DNA of 64,000 nt from an uncultured Pseudomonas sp. (GCF_913777995.1 NZ_CAJYVE010000015.1:32544-96543); one strand, 5' to 3'. Numbered from the stretch's first letter, positions 7,106 to 16,611 are shown. The notes: generated by a model from the letters alone, not told the origin. Translations and numbers: made by a program.

Positions 7106-8209
7106 ATGAGCAAGAATACTTCCAAAAAGACCGCTTTGCCTGCAACCGATATCACGGCCTGCACCACCCTGGCTGTGGACCTGGCAAAGAACGTGTTTCA
7201 GGTCGCAGGTGAGGATCAGCTGGGCAGAGTGATCTACGAGAAGCGCATCCGGTCGCGTGAGGCGTTCATCACCTTCCTGCAGCAATTGCCAGCAGGCATG
7301 GCGGTGCTGATGGAAACCGGCCCAGGCGCTCAAGCCTGGGGGCGGATGCTGCTCAAGCAAGGGCAGCGACCTAGCATCCTGCCCGCTCGACATGTAGCGG
7401 GGCACCGCAGTGGGCCAAAAAACGACCGCAATGACGCGTTGGCCATTCTTCGGGCCGGTCGAGACCTGCGTATTCATGCCGTACCCGTCAAAACCGAGGC
7501 GGCGCAACAGATGCAAGCGCTGCATCGGGTACGGCAGCGCTATGTGAAAGAGCATACGGCCATGGGCAATCAAATGCGGGGGCTGCTATTGGAATATGGC
7601 ATTGCCATTCCCCTGGGCAAAGCCGCTATTGATCGAGAAGTCGGTCGGCTCCTTGAGCATTCAAGCCCATTGGTTCCAGAGCCGCTGCATGAGCTGATGG
7701 CAGAACTGTTGCAAGAGTGGAAGAGCCTGGAAGCGCGAATAGAGGTGATAACCGGCCGTGTCAAACGCGCCGCTGCAGAAAACGAGACAACCAAAAGATT
7801 AATGACCGTGCGCGGTATCGGCCCGATTCTCTCCTCGGCCGTGGTGGCCAAGCAGACTGAACCTGAGCGCTTTGCGAACGCTCGAGATTTCGCGGCCTAC
7901 TTCGGTACGGTGCCCGAGCAGCACAGCAGTGGAAACGCGGTGCGTCTGGGCAAGATGACCAAGCGCGGAGATGCCTATATCCGCAGCCTGGCCATCCAGG
8001 GGGCCCACGCTGTGCTAAGGCAGCTCACCCCCAGCTCGGAGCATCCAGATGATCGGCGTTTACAGCGGTGGCTGAGCCGCCACGGACAAAAAGGCGCCGC
8101 AGTACGACTGGCCAATCGCAACCTGCGGATCATTTGGGTGCTTCTGCAAAACAATGAAACCTATCGCCGCCAGCCAGGGGATACTCAGGAGGCCGCGATG
8201 AGCCTGTAA
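7106..8209 (+). CDS. IS110-family transposase (DEDD recombinase)
   Basis: 367 residues from the ATG at 7106, full length for the family. The N-terminal RuvC-like domain shows the acidic tetrad: Asp in LAVDLAKNVF, Glu in METGPGAQ, and Asp residues in KNDRNDALAIL. The C-terminal Tnp_20 domain (about 230-330) has TVRGIGPILSS and SSGNAVRLGKMTKRGDAYIR, which carries the catalytic Ser typical of IS110 recombinases. These enzymes work with an element-encoded bridge RNA that pairs with both donor and target DNA. No frameshift or stop is seen, so the element may be active. Confidence 0.93.
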   Translation: MSKNTSKKTALPATDITACTTLAVDLAKNVFQVAGEDQLGRVIYEKRIRSREAFITFLQQLPAGMAVLMETGPGAQAWGRMLLKQGQRPSILPARHVAGHRSGPKNDRNDALAILRAGRDLRIHAVPVKTEAAQQMQALHRVRQRYVKEHTAMGNQMRGLLLEYGIAIPLGKAAIDREVGRLLEHSSPLVPEPLHELMAELLQEWKSLEARIEVITGRVKRAAAENETTKRLMTVRGIGPILSSAVVAKQTEPERFANARDFAAYFGTVPEQHSSGNAVRLGKMTKRGDAYIRSLAIQGAHAVLRQLTPSSEHPDDRRLQRWLSRHGQKGAAVRLANRNLRIIWVLLQNNETYRRQPGDTQEAAMSL

Positions 8210-8284
8210 TTTAAAGAGTTCTGCCACCGAGACGCTGTGACGTTTCAACCCCTTGCTAGAAAACATTGACCCCAGGTTAGACCG

Positions 8285-8405
8285 TCGCGAATGAATGCCT
8301 GCGCTCCTACCGGCCCTTGAGGCCTGACTGTAATCGGCATTTCGCGAGCTGATCCAATGTTGGCCAGAAGCCAGGCGCTTCCTCGAATAGGCCTGATACA
8401 TAGAT
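8285..8405 (+). ncRNA. Predicted bridge RNA/seekRNA of the IS1111 element (core)
   Basis: Lies in the 257-nt non-coding segment 3' of the transposase. Two stem-internal-loop modules can be drawn. Module 1 (8285-8347) is closed by TCGCGAA/TTCGCGA and has an inner GGCC-CTTGA-GGCC hairpin. Its 5' strand carries CGCTCCTAC (8302-8310), complementary to the REP core GTAGGAGCG, and its 3' strand carries CTGTA (8328-8332), identical to the bases before that core. Module 2 (about 8350-8405) has an apical GAAGC/GCTTC hairpin. Its 5' strand carries ATCCAAT (8352-8358), complementary to ATTGGAT at the IS left end, and its 3' strand carries ATACATAG (8396-8403), identical to the right end. This matches the two-loop plan of IS110 bridge RNAs. 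RNA ends are unknown. Confidence 0.62.
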
Positions 8406-8448
8406 GCAACCGGGCAGCAGTGTTTAAAGCAAAGCGTGTTGACAGTGT

Positions 8449-8461
8449 GGGGCGAGTCCAT
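8449..8461 (-). repeat. Right subterminal inverted repeat of the IS
   Basis: GGGGCGAGTCCAT, the exact reverse complement of 7030-7042. Confidence 0.9.
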
Positions 8462-8466
8462 ACATA

Positions 8467-8503
8467 GGAGTGGCTTCAGCCGCGAAGCTTTCGCGGCTGA
8501 ATT
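8467..8503. repeat. REP-like palindrome at the right IS flank
   Basis: GGAGTGGCTTCAGCCGCGAA followed by the matching arm TTCGCGGCTGAA. It is a REP variant that also lies at the end of the following minus-strand gene and can serve as its transcript-end hairpin. Confidence 0.6.
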
Positions 8504-9216
8504 CAGGACTTGGGCGTGAGAATGATCTGCGCCGGCTGCTGGCGGCTGATCTGCTTGCTCATGTCCAGTTCGAAGCTGGAATTGAGCTTGTTGACCCGCT
8601 TGCTCAGCAGGTTGGCCAGCCATGGGAAGTCATCGGTGCGCGGCACGCGGACTAGCACGGCACAGTTGAAATTCACCACATCCGAGGCGATGGCATCGAG
8701 CTGTCGACGCATCTCGGCGATGTCGGTGGTTTTCAGCTCGATCAGCGTGTTCGGTGCGCTCGGGTCGATGAGCTTGGCGATGCGCCGGGCTTCAGCGGCG
8801 GCCAGCTCGGCTTCGGCCTGGTCCAGTTCGGCCTTGCGTGCCTGGGCGATGGCGCCGTTGACGCCGCTGGTCAGGGCCGGGGCCTTGGGCATCAGCGCAC
8901 GGGCGCGGCTCAGGGCGGTGGCTGCGCCGTTGACGTCACCCTTCTGCAGGCTGATCTGGCTGCGGCTCAGGTAGGCCTCGGCCAGCTGGCGCTGCAAGGG
9001 GTCCAGGCGCGGGTCCGCGTCATTGGCAGCCTGCAGCGCCGCCAACTGGTCTTCGGCAGTGGCCAGCTCATTGCCGGTGATGCTCTGTTCGAGCTGGGCG
9101 AAAGCGTCTGGCGCGGCTTCGGGCACGCTGTTGGCGGCCGGTGGCGTGCTCTGACAGGCTCCCAGGAACAGGGAAAAGGCGGCGAGCAGCAGATAGCGGG
9201 AGGCGGGCAGTTTCAT
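8503..9216 (-). CDS. Lipoprotein with TPR-like helical repeats, znu-associated
   Basis: 237 residues with a lipoprotein signal peptide (lipobox LGAC, Cys near residue 21). The body has helical, Ala/Leu-rich segments that resemble TPR units (about 40-110), an Ala/Glu-rich stretch (about 130-150), then a mixed C-terminal domain. It follows znuB by 37 bp on the same strand, an arrangement also found next to the P. aeruginosa zinc locus, so it is probably co-transcribed with zur-znuCB. A zinc-related role is inferred from position only. Confidence 0.72.
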   Translation of the reverse strand: MKLPASRYLLLAAFSLFLGACQSTPPAANSVPEAAPDAFAQLEQSITGNELATAEDQLAALQAANDADPRLDPLQRQLAEAYLSRSQISLQKGDVNGAATALSRARALMPKAPALTSGVNGAIAQARKAELDQAEAELAAAEARRIAKLIDPSAPNTLIELKTTDIAEMRRQLDAIASDVVNFNCAVLVRVPRTDDFPWLANLLSKRVNKLNSSFELDMSKQISRQQPAQIILTPKS

Positions 9217-9253
9217 TCCTGCGGTTCTCTATTTGCGCAAAAAACGAGCAAGT

Positions 9254-10042
9254 CTACACCGCCCGCCGGGGTAGAACAAAGCTGAGCAGAAACAGCGCAC
9301 AGGCGCAGACCACGATCGAAGGCCCGGCCGGGGTGTCCTTGAACCACGACAGCGACAAACCGCCGCACACCGCAACCAATCCCAGCACGCTGGCCCCCAG
9401 GGCCATCTGCTCCGGCGAACGGGCGTGCCGCTGGGCCGCCGCTGCCGGGATGATCAGCAGCGAAGTGATCAGCAGCACGCCGACGATCTTCATCGCCACG
9501 GCGATCACCACGGCGATCAGCAGCATCATGGTCATGCGCAGGGTGGTCACCGGCAGGCCTTCGACCCTGGCCAGCTCTTCGTGCACCGTCACCGCCAGCA
9601 AGGGGCGCCACAGGCTGAGGATCAGTACCAGCACCAGCGCGCTGCCGCCGAGGATCCAGGCCAGGTCCGTGGGGCTGATCGCCAGCAGGTCGCCGAACAG
9701 GTAGGCCATCAGGTCGATGCGCACCTCATGCATGAAACTCAGGACCACCAGGCCCAGCGACAGGGTACTGGGGGCGAGGATGCCCAGCAGGGTGTCGGAG
9801 GCCAGCGGCTGGCGCTGTTGCAGAGTCACCAGCAGGATCGCCAGCAGCAGGCAGCCCACCGTCACCGCCAGGGTCGGGCTGATGTCCAGCAGAAAACCCA
9901 GGGCCACGCCGAGCAGCGCCGCATGGGACAGGGTGTCGCCGAAATAGGCCATGCGCCGCCACACCACGAAAGAGCCCAGGGGGCCTGCGACCAGGGCCAG
10001 GGCGATGCCGGCGAGCAGGGCATACAACAGAAAATCAGCCAT
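9254..10042 (-). CDS. znuB: Zinc ABC transporter permease ZnuB
   Basis: 262 residues with 7-8 hydrophobic segments and no soluble domain, typical of the ABC-3 metal permease family. It forms the inner-membrane channel of the high-affinity zinc importer with ZnuC and ZnuA. Start ATG at 10042, because the residues encoded upstream are not membrane-like; this overlaps the znuC 3' end by eight bases, a sign of translational coupling. Confidence 0.93.
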   Translation of the reverse strand: MADFLLYALLAGIALALVAGPLGSFVVWRRMAYFGDTLSHAALLGVALGFLLDISPTLAVTVGCLLLAILLVTLQQRQPLASDTLLGILAPSTLSLGLVVLSFMHEVRIDLMAYLFGDLLAISPTDLAWILGGSALVLVLILSLWRPLLAVTVHEELARVEGLPVTTLRMTMMLLIAVVIAVAMKIVGVLLITSLLIIPAAAAQRHARSPEQMALGASVLGLVAVCGGLSLSWFKDTPAGPSIVVCACALFLLSFVLPRRAV

Positions 10043-10832
10043 GCTTGCAGCCGTCTCCGTGAACGTGAGGTTTGAAGCGCGGGGTCGCGCTCGGGGTTTC
10101 GCTGACCACCTCGCCATGCAGGTCATGGGCGTGGTCGTGGTGGTGGTGATAGATCGCCAGGCTAGGGGCGTTCTGGCCGAACAACTCGACGAACGCCGGG
10201 TCGTTACTGACCTGCTCCGGGTGCCCGGAACAGCACACGTGGCGGTTCAGGCACACCACCTGGTCGGTGGTGCTCATCACCAGGTGCAGGTCGTGGGAGA
10301 CCATCAGCACGCCGCAGCCGTGGCGGTCGCGCAGGCGGGTGATGAGGCTGTACAGCTCGGCCTGCCCCGCTACGTCGACGCCCTGTACCGGTTCATCGAG
10401 CACCAGCAGCTCGGGCTCGCGCAGCAAGGCGCGGGCCAGCAGCACGCGCTGCATCTCGCCGCCGGAAATACCCTGCAGCGGGCTGTCGATGACCTTACCG
10501 GCGCCGACTTCCTCCAGCGCGGCTTCGGCCTTGGCGCGGTCCACGCCCGGCACCAGGCGCAGGAAGCGCAGCACCGACAGCGGCAGGGTCTGGTCGACGT
10601 GCAGCTTCTGCGGCATGTAGCCCACGCGCAGTTTCGGCTTGCGCCAGACCTCGCCCGAGGTGGGTTGCAGCAGGCCGAGCACGGCGCGCACCAGGGTGGT
10701 CTTGCCGGCACCGTTGGGGCCGATCAGGGTGACGATCTCCCCGGCGCCGACGCTCAGGGCAATGTTTTCCAGAACCGTCTGGCCAGCGAAATTCACCGCC
10801 ACCTGGTCCAGGCGGATCAGCACTTTGCTCAT
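10035..10832 (-). CDS. znuC: Zinc ABC transporter ATPase ZnuC
   Basis: 265 residues. The Walker A is GPNGAGKTT (about 38-46), the ABC signature is ISGGEMQRV, the Walker B is LLVLDEP, and the H-loop is VSHDLH. It energises zinc import with ZnuB. The C-terminal tail (last about 40 residues) carries [11 protein letters not shown] and [10 protein letters not shown], a His-rich extension found in many ZnuC proteins that may sense zinc. Start ATG at 10832 overlaps the zur stop by one base. Confidence 0.95.
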   Translation of the reverse strand: MSKVLIRLDQVAVNFAGQTVLENIALSVGAGEIVTLIGPNGAGKTTLVRAVLGLLQPTSGEVWRKPKLRVGYMPQKLHVDQTLPLSVLRFLRLVPGVDRAKAEAALEEVGAGKVIDSPLQGISGGEMQRVLLARALLREPELLVLDEPVQGVDVAGQAELYSLITRLRDRHGCGVLMVSHDLHLVMSTTDQVVCLNRHVCCSGHPEQVSNDPAFVELFGQNAPSLAIYHHHHDHAHDLHGEVVSETPSATPRFKPHVHGDGCKHG

Positions 10833-11314
10833 CAGGCCGCCTTGCAGCCGGCGCACACGCCGACGATCTCGATGGTCTGGCCTTCGGCGCTGAAGCCCAC
10901 GTCGCCAGCGGCCTTGACCACCGCCTGGCTGATGGCCGGGTTCTGCAGTTCGATGGCCGCGTGGCAGTTACGGCAGATCAGGAACTGGCCCTGGTGCGCA
11001 TGGGCCGGGTGGTTGCAACCGGTGAAGGCGTTGAGCGAGGCGATGCGATGCACCAGGCCGTTTTCCAGCAGGAAGTCCAGCGCCCGATACACGGTGGGTG
11101 GCGCGGCGCGGCGGCCGTCTTCTTCGCTGAGCACGCCGAGGATGTCGTAGGCGCCCAGCGGCTTGTGGCTTTGCCACACCAGCTCCAGCACCCGACGACG
11201 CAGGGCGGTCAGGCGCAAGCCTTTGCTGGCGCACAGGGCGTCGGCTTCGCTGAGAGCGTGGTGTACGCAATGGGAATGATCGTGGGGGCGGCTGGCCAGG
11301 GGAGTGATAGGCAT
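10832..11314 (-). CDS. zur: Zinc uptake regulator Zur (Fur family)
   Basis: 160 residues. An N-terminal winged helix (about 25-90, with [18 protein letters not shown]) is followed by a dimerisation domain with metal ligands: His residues in [11 protein letters not shown], then CRNCH, and CAGC near the C terminus, the two CxxC pairs of the structural zinc site. The N-terminal HDHSHCVHH stretch is His-rich. With zinc bound it represses zinc uptake genes. It is the first gene of zur-znuC-znuB and divergent from znuA; a shared operator candidate lies at 11340-11354. Confidence 0.93.
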   Translation of the reverse strand: MPITPLASRPHDHSHCVHHALSEADALCASKGLRLTALRRRVLELVWQSHKPLGAYDILGVLSEEDGRRAAPPTVYRALDFLLENGLVHRIASLNAFTGCNHPAHAHQGQFLICRNCHAAIELQNPAISQAVVKAAGDVGFSAEGQTIEIVGVCAGCKAA

Positions 11315-11339
11315 GGGCGGCGACGATATTGGCTGGAGA

Positions 11340-11354
11340 CGTTATTATGTTACC
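11340..11354. promoter_or_regulatory. Candidate Zur box between zur and znuA
   Basis: CGTTATTATGTTACC in the 58-bp divergent spacer. It matches the TGTTATAATATAACA-type Zur consensus at about 10 of 15 positions by eye and is the only such AT-rich dyad in the gap. Confidence 0.5.
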
Positions 11355-11372
11355 GGTTCCTGCCCGATATGA

Positions 11373-12344
11373 GTGTCCCTCGTGCGTCGACTTCTTAATC
11401 TTTTTGTCGTAATGGCATCCAGCTATGCGCTGGCTGCGCCTTCTCTGGCCCAGGCCGAAGTCCAGGTCCTGACCAGCATCAAGCCCCTGCAATTGATCGC
11501 CGCCGCCGTCCAGGACGGGGTCGGCAAGCCTGACGTGCTGCTGCCGCCCGGTGCCTCGCCGCATCACTATGCCCTGCGTCCTTCCGACGTGCGGCGCGTT
11601 GCGGATGTCGAGCTGTTCTACTGGGTAGGCCCGGACATGGAAGGCTTCCTGCCTCGGGTATTGCAGAACCGCAGCCGCCCGGCGGTCGCAGTGCAGAGCC
11701 TGCCCGGCATGCAGTTGCGGCACTTCGGCGAAGACCAGGCCTCCCACGCCGACCATGATCACGACCACGACGAAGCGCACGCCGATGCGGGCGATGACGA
11801 TCATGACCACGATCATCGTCCCGGCAGCCTGGATTCGCACCTGTGGCTGTCGACGGTCAATGCCCGGGTGATCGCCGCGAAGATGGCTGCCGACCTGAGC
11901 GCCGCCGACCCGGCCCATGCGGCGCGCTATGCCAGCAACGCGCAGGCCTTCGGCAAGCGCCTGGATGCTCTGGACGCGCGTATCAAGGCACGGGTCAGCG
12001 GGGTGGCTGGCAAGCCGTGGTTCGTGTTCCACGAAGCCTTCGACTACTTCGAACAGGCCTACGGCCTGCAGCACACCGGCGTATTCAGTGTCGCCAGTGA
12101 AGTGCAGCCCGGCGCCCGCCATGTGGCAGCGATGCGCGAACGGCTCAAGGAAGCGGGCAAGACGTGCGTGTTCAGCGAACCGCCGATGCGTCCGAAACTG
12201 GCCGAGACCCTCACCGCCGGCCTGCCAGTGAAGCTCGCCGAACTGGACGCCCTGGGTGGCTACACCCCGGCCAGCGCCAACGGTTATGAGCAACTGCTGG
12301 AAAAGCTCGGCAACGACCTGGCCGGTTGCCTGGAAAGCCTCTGA
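11373..12344 (+). CDS. znuA: Periplasmic zinc-binding protein ZnuA
   Basis: 323 residues from a GTG at 11373; an internal ATG at residue 14 is an alternative start. A signal peptide of about 28 residues ends near SLAQA. The cluster A-I metal-binding fold has conserved His in GASPHHYALRP, DSHLWLS and VFHEAFDYFEQAYG. Between them lies a His/Asp-rich loop (HADHDHDHDEAHADAG, then DDDHDHDH), the mark of zinc- rather than manganese-specific proteins. It delivers zinc to ZnuBC and is transcribed divergently from zur. Confidence 0.94.
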   Translation: MSLVRRLLNLFVVMASSYALAAPSLAQAEVQVLTSIKPLQLIAAAVQDGVGKPDVLLPPGASPHHYALRPSDVRRVADVELFYWVGPDMEGFLPRVLQNRSRPAVAVQSLPGMQLRHFGEDQASHADHDHDHDEAHADAGDDDHDHDHRPGSLDSHLWLSTVNARVIAAKMAADLSAADPAHAARYASNAQAFGKRLDALDARIKARVSGVAGKPWFVFHEAFDYFEQAYGLQHTGVFSVASEVQPGARHVAAMRERLKEAGKTCVFSEPPMRPKLAETLTAGLPVKLAELDALGGYTPASANGYEQLLEKLGNDLAGCLESL

Positions 12345-12367
12345 TCCTCGTTTGGCAGTCAGGCCTG

Positions 12368-12401
12368 TAAGGCGCCCCCGAAATTTTCAGGAGGGCGCCT
12401 G
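12368..12401 (+). terminator. Hairpin after znuA
   Basis: AGGCGCCC and GGGCGCCT arms about 24 bp after the znuA stop. There is no strong T tract. A short REP fragment (CAGCAAGCTCGCTCC) follows near 12460; otherwise the gap to thrB is empty. Confidence 0.5.
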
Positions 12402-12505
12402 GTCGCGAAAAGACCGGCAACATCATCGAGTTTGCTGCGAACATGACGTAGCCATCGCCAGCAAGCTCGCTCCAGCGGTCTGACTTTTTTGGCCTTGCGC
12501 GGCGG

Positions 12506-13456
12506 TTACAGCGCGAACGGCAGCGGCAGGCGTACGTCCTGGCGCTGGCGCAGGCGGTGCTCGAACTCGGCCGGGTCGTGGATCAGCACGTCCTGGCCGG
12601 CGAAGGCTTCGGCGGCGATCAGGCGCGACAGCCAGAAGCGCACGCAGGCCACCCGCAGCATGACCGGCCACAGCTCGGCCTCGGCAGGGGTGAACGACCG
12701 CTGCGCGGCGTAGGCACCGAGCAAGGCCTTGGCACGCACCGGGTCCAATTGGCCGTCGGCCTCGGAGCACCAGTCGTTCAGGGCAATCGCCAGGTCATAG
12801 AGCATCGGCCCGGAACAGGCGTTGTAGAAGTCGATCACGCCGGTCAGGTGCGTGCCCTCGAACATCGCGTTGTCGCGGAACAGGTCGGCATGCAGGTTGG
12901 CGCGCGGCAGGGCGAGAATTGCCTGGCGATGCCGTTCGATCTCCTGCAGGGCCCGGTCCAGCAGCTCGGCCTGACTGGCATGAAGGTGCGAAAGGAAGTT
13001 GCGGCCCTCTTCGAGCATCCAGTCCAGGCCACGGTCGGTCTTGCGCTCCAGCACTTGGTCACGGGTCGCCAGGTGCAGGCGCGCCTGCAGGTCGCCAATC
13101 GCCGCACAATGCTGGGTATTGGGCTCCTTGATGTGTTTGCCGGCCAGGCGCGGTTGCAGCAGCGCTGGCTTGCCTTTCAGCTCGCGCAGGGCCTGGCCGC
13201 TGGTATCCCGCAGGGCATAGGGCACTGGCAGGTCGGCGGCGTGCAGCACGTCGAGCAGTTCGATGAAGAACGGCATCTCCTGCACCGGGCCGCGCTCGAC
13301 CAGGGTCAGGACGAACTCGCCCTGTTCCAGGCTGATGAAGTAATTGGTGTTTTCACTACCGGCGGCGATGCCCTGATAGTCGAGCAGGCGGCCGAGCCCG
13401 TAGGTGGACAGGAAGGTTTCCAGCTCGGGCCGGGCCAGGGGGGTAAAGACGGACAT
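12506..13456 (-). CDS. thrB: Homoserine kinase ThrB (APH-fold type)
   Basis: 316 residues from the ATG at 13456. It belongs to the aminoglycoside phosphotransferase-like homoserine kinases of pseudomonads, not the GHMP type of enterics. Markers are GSENTNYFI in the N lobe, LHADLFRDNAMF (catalytic loop, about residue 190) and GVIDFYNACSGP (metal-binding Asp). It phosphorylates L-homoserine for threonine synthesis in the cytoplasm. The DUF2782 gene lies 30 bp upstream on the same strand. Confidence 0.92.
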   Translation of the reverse strand: MSVFTPLARPELETFLSTYGLGRLLDYQGIAAGSENTNYFISLEQGEFVLTLVERGPVQEMPFFIELLDVLHAADLPVPYALRDTSGQALRELKGKPALLQPRLAGKHIKEPNTQHCAAIGDLQARLHLATRDQVLERKTDRGLDWMLEEGRNFLSHLHASQAELLDRALQEIERHRQAILALPRANLHADLFRDNAMFEGTHLTGVIDFYNACSGPMLYDLAIALNDWCSEADGQLDPVRAKALLGAYAAQRSFTPAEAELWPVMLRVACVRFWLSRLIAAEAFAGQDVLIHDPAEFEHRLRQRQDVRLPLPFAL

Positions 13457-13486
13457 ATGCCAGCTCAAAAAAGGTTGATGTGAAGG

Positions 13487-13774
13487 TTACCAGCTAAAGA
13501 TTTCCCACTGGGGGATCAGCATGTCCGGTTGGTCCGAACGGATGAAATTGGGGCTCGTGCCATCAGCGCGCACGAGAAAATACGGCTTGCCGTGCTTGGG
13601 CGTGATCTTGATCGCATAGAGGAAGCCATTCTGGCGGTACTCCTGGATGGTCTTGTCGCCCTCGGTACGGATCGTCACTTCAGGGTCGGCCGAAGGTGTG
13701 TCGTCTGCGGCCACCGCCAGCAACGGCGCGGTCAGCAACAGGCTGGTCAACCACAAGCGATTTATCGTGCGCAT
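13487..13774 (-). CDS. DUF2782 periplasmic protein
   Basis: 95 residues: a signal peptide of about 22 residues (LLLTAPLLAVAADD), then a compact domain with EVTIRTEGDKTIQEYRQNG and KITPKHGKPYFLV, typical of DUF2782. This small gene conservatively accompanies thrB and polA in Pseudomonas. It lies just upstream of thrB and divergent from polA. Function unknown. Confidence 0.85.
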   Translation of the reverse strand: MRTINRLWLTSLLLTAPLLAVAADDTPSADPEVTIRTEGDKTIQEYRQNGFLYAIKITPKHGKPYFLVRADGTSPNFIRSDQPDMLIPQWEIFSW

Positions 13775-13848
13775 GATAACCTTGCCCCTTTGTTGTCCAT
13801 GGTCCGCGCATTTTAGCGCCGACCCCGCCGAAAAGGTTGAATCTGCTC

Positions 13849-16611
13849 ATGAGCCAAGCTCCCCTCGTCCTGGTGGACGGTTCGTCGTACCTGTACCGTG
13901 CCTTCCACGCCCTGCCGCCGCTCACCACCTCCAAGGGCCTGCCCACCGGCGCCGTGAAGGGTGTGCTGAACATGCTCAAGAGCCTGCGCAAGCAGTATCC
14001 GGACAGCCCGTTCGCCGTGGTCTTCGATGCCAAGGGCGGCACCTTCCGCGACGAGCTGTTCGCCGAGTACAAGGCCAACCGCCCCAGCATGCCCGACGAC
14101 CTGCGGGTACAGATCGACCTGCTGCACGCCTGCGTCAAGGCGCTGAGCTACCCGATGCTGTGCGTGGAGGGGGTCGAGGCCGACGACGTGATCGGCACCC
14201 TGGCGCGCAGCAGCGCCGCCGCGCAGCGACCGGTGGTCATCTCCACCGGCGACAAGGACATGGCGCAGCTGGTGGACGGGCACATTACGCTGGTCAACAC
14301 CATGACCGGTAGTGTGCTGGACGTGGCCGGCGTGAAGGAGAAATTCGGTGTCGGCCCCGAGCACATCATCGACTACCTGGCGCTGATGGGCGACAAGGTC
14401 GACAACATCCCTGGCGTACCTGGCGTGGGCGAGAAGACCGCCACCGGCCTGCTGGTGGGTATCGGCGGCGGCCTGGCGGACCTGTACGCCAACCTCGACG
14501 CCGTAGCCGCCCTGCCGATTCGTGGCGCCAAGACCCTGGGCGCCAAGCTGGCCGAACACCGCGACATGGCCTTCCTGTCGTACGAGCTGGCGACCATCAA
14601 GTGCGACGTGCCGCTGGACGTGCAGATCGACGAGCTGGTGATCGGCGAGCCAGACCGCGAGAAGCTGGTCGAGCTGTACACCGAGCTGGAGTTCAAGAGC
14701 TGGCTCAACGATATCGAGCGTGACGCCCGTCGTGCCGGCCAGGAAATCGCCCAGCCGCAAGCCGCGCCCAGTGACCATTCCGGCTACGAGACCATCCTCG
14801 ACCAGGCGCGCTTCGAGGCCTGGCTGGACAAGCTGAACAAGGCCGAGCTGATCGCCTTCGACACCGAGACCACCGGTCTCGACGCCCAGAAGGCGCAACT
14901 GGTAGGCCTGTCGTTCGCGGTCAAGACCGGCGAAGCGGCGTACATCCCGCTGACGCACTCCTACATGGGCGTGCCCGAGCAGCTGGACCGCGACAAGGTG
15001 TTGCTGGCCCTCAAGCCGCTGCTCGAAGACCCGGCCAAGGCCAAGGTCGGGCAGAACGCCAAGTACGACATCAACATCCTCGCCAACTGCGCCATCGGCG
15101 GCGACCCGGCCAACGGCATCACCGTGCGCGGCGTGGCCTTCGACACCATGCTCGAATCCTACGTGCTCAACTCGGTGGCCACCGCCCATGACATGGACAG
15201 CCTGGCGGCCAAGTACCTGGGCCAGCAGACCATCCGTTTCGAAGACATCGCCGGCAAGGGCAAGAAGCAGCTGACCTTCGACCAGATCGCCCTGGAACAG
15301 GCCGGCCCTTACGCCGCCGAGGATGCCGACGTGACCCTGCGCCTGCACCAGGCGCTGTCTGACAAGCTCAACGCCGAGCCGGGCTTGCTGTCCGTGCTGC
15401 AGGACATCGAGATGCCGCTGGTGCCGGTGCTGGCGCAGATCGAGCGCCAGGGGGCGCGGGTCGATGCCGCGCTGCTGGGCGTGCAGAGCGTCGAGCTGGG
15501 CAACAAGATGGTCGAGCTGGAACGCCAGGCTTTCGAACTGGCCGGCGAGCCGTTCAACCTGGGTTCGCCCACGCAGCTGGGCAAGATCCTCTACGAGAAG
15601 CTGCAGCTGCCGGTGCTGGGCAAGACCCCGACCGGCAAGCCGTCGACTTCCGAAGACGTGCTGGTCAAGCTCGCCGAACAGGGCCACGAGTTGCCGACCC
15701 TGCTGCTGCAGTACCGCTCGATCAGCAAGCTCAAGAGCACCTACACCGACACCCTGCCCGGCCAGATCAACCCGCGCACCGGCCGTGTGCACACCTCGTA
15801 CAACCAGGCTGGCGCCGCCACCGGGCGTTTCTCGTCCAGTGAGCCGAACCTGCAGAACATTCCGGTGCGTACCGCCGAGGGGCGGCGCATCCGCCAGGCC
15901 TTCGTCGCCTCGCCCGGCTACAAGCTGCTGGCCGCGGACTATTCGCAGATCGAACTGCGCATCATGGCCCACCTGGCCAAGGACGAAGGCCTGCTGCACG
16001 CCTTCCGCAACGACCTGGACGTGCACCGCGCCACCGCCGCCGAGGTCTTCGGCGTGGAGCTGGAGCAGGTCAGCAACGACCAGCGGCGTAGCGCCAAGGC
16101 GATCAACTTCGGCCTGATCTACGGCATGGGCGCCCAGGGCCTGGCGCGGCAGATCGGTGTCGACGGCAAGCAGGCCAAGGCCTACATCGACCGCTACTTC
16201 GCCCGCTACCCTGGCGTGCGCGACTACATGGAACGCACCCGCGAACAGGCCGCCGAAAAAGGCTATGTAGAAACCCTGTTCGGTCGTCGCCTGTACCTGC
16301 CGGAGATCAACTCCAACAAACCGCAGCAGCGCGCCGGCGCCGAACGCACGGCGATCAACGCGCCGATGCAGGGCACCGCGGCAGACATCATCAAGAAGGC
16401 CATGGTGGCGGTGAACACCTGGCTGAACGAGTCCGGCCTGGATGCGCGGGTCATTCTCCAGGTACACGACGAACTGGTCCTGGAAGTGCGCGAAGACCTG
16501 GTGGAGCGCATCAGCGAAGAAATTCGCCCGCACATGAGCAGCGCCGCGCAGCTGGATGTGCCGCTGGTGGTGGAAGTCGGGGTGGGCAACAACTGGGACG
16601 AGGCGCACTAG
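13849..16611 (+). CDS. polA: DNA polymerase I
   Basis: 920 residues, with the ATG at 13849 chosen over an upstream TTG. The N-terminal 5'-3' exonuclease (about 1-290) has [14 protein letters not shown] and [12 protein letters not shown]. The 3'-5' exonuclease (about 305-500) has FDTETTGLD and [11 protein letters not shown], so proofreading residues are present. The polymerase domain (about 540-920) has motif [16 protein letters not shown], motif [16 protein letters not shown] and motif [12 protein letters not shown]. It does Okazaki fragment maturation and repair synthesis. It is followed by a long hairpin and ersA. Confidence 0.97.
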   Translation: MSQAPLVLVDGSSYLYRAFHALPPLTTSKGLPTGAVKGVLNMLKSLRKQYPDSPFAVVFDAKGGTFRDELFAEYKANRPSMPDDLRVQIDLLHACVKALSYPMLCVEGVEADDVIGTLARSSAAAQRPVVISTGDKDMAQLVDGHITLVNTMTGSVLDVAGVKEKFGVGPEHIIDYLALMGDKVDNIPGVPGVGEKTATGLLVGIGGGLADLYANLDAVAALPIRGAKTLGAKLAEHRDMAFLSYELATIKCDVPLDVQIDELVIGEPDREKLVELYTELEFKSWLNDIERDARRAGQEIAQPQAAPSDHSGYETILDQARFEAWLDKLNKAELIAFDTETTGLDAQKAQLVGLSFAVKTGEAAYIPLTHSYMGVPEQLDRDKVLLALKPLLEDPAKAKVGQNAKYDINILANCAIGGDPANGITVRGVAFDTMLESYVLNSVATAHDMDSLAAKYLGQQTIRFEDIAGKGKKQLTFDQIALEQAGPYAAEDADVTLRLHQALSDKLNAEPGLLSVLQDIEMPLVPVLAQIERQGARVDAALLGVQSVELGNKMVELERQAFELAGEPFNLGSPTQLGKILYEKLQLPVLGKTPTGKPSTSEDVLVKLAEQGHELPTLLLQYRSISKLKSTYTDTLPGQINPRTGRVHTSYNQAGAATGRFSSSEPNLQNIPVRTAEGRRIRQAFVASPGYKLLAADYSQIELRIMAHLAKDEGLLHAFRNDLDVHRATAAEVFGVELEQVSNDQRRSAKAINFGLIYGMGAQGLARQIGVDGKQAKAYIDRYFARYPGVRDYMERTREQAAEKGYVETLFGRRLYLPEINSNKPQQRAGAERTAINAPMQGTAADIIKKAMVAVNTWLNESGLDARVILQVHDELVLEVREDLVERISEEIRPHMSSAAQLDVPLVVEVGVGNNWDEAH

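Larger units (their letters stand above)
7023..8466 (+). mobile_element. IS110-family (IS1111-group) insertion sequence
   Basis: About 1.44 kb between two copies of GGAG (7019-7022 and 8467-8470). It has 13-bp subterminal inverted repeats ATGGACTCGCCCC (7030-7042 and 8449-8461), set about 7 bp and 5 bp in from the ends. Subterminal repeats of 11-13 bp, a DEDD-type transposase and a long 3' non-coding part mark the IS1111 group. Both flanks are REP-like, so the element sits in a REP repeat, as reported for some other Pseudomonas IS110-family elements. It appears intact. Exact ends are inferred from the GGAG duplication. Confidence 0.82.
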
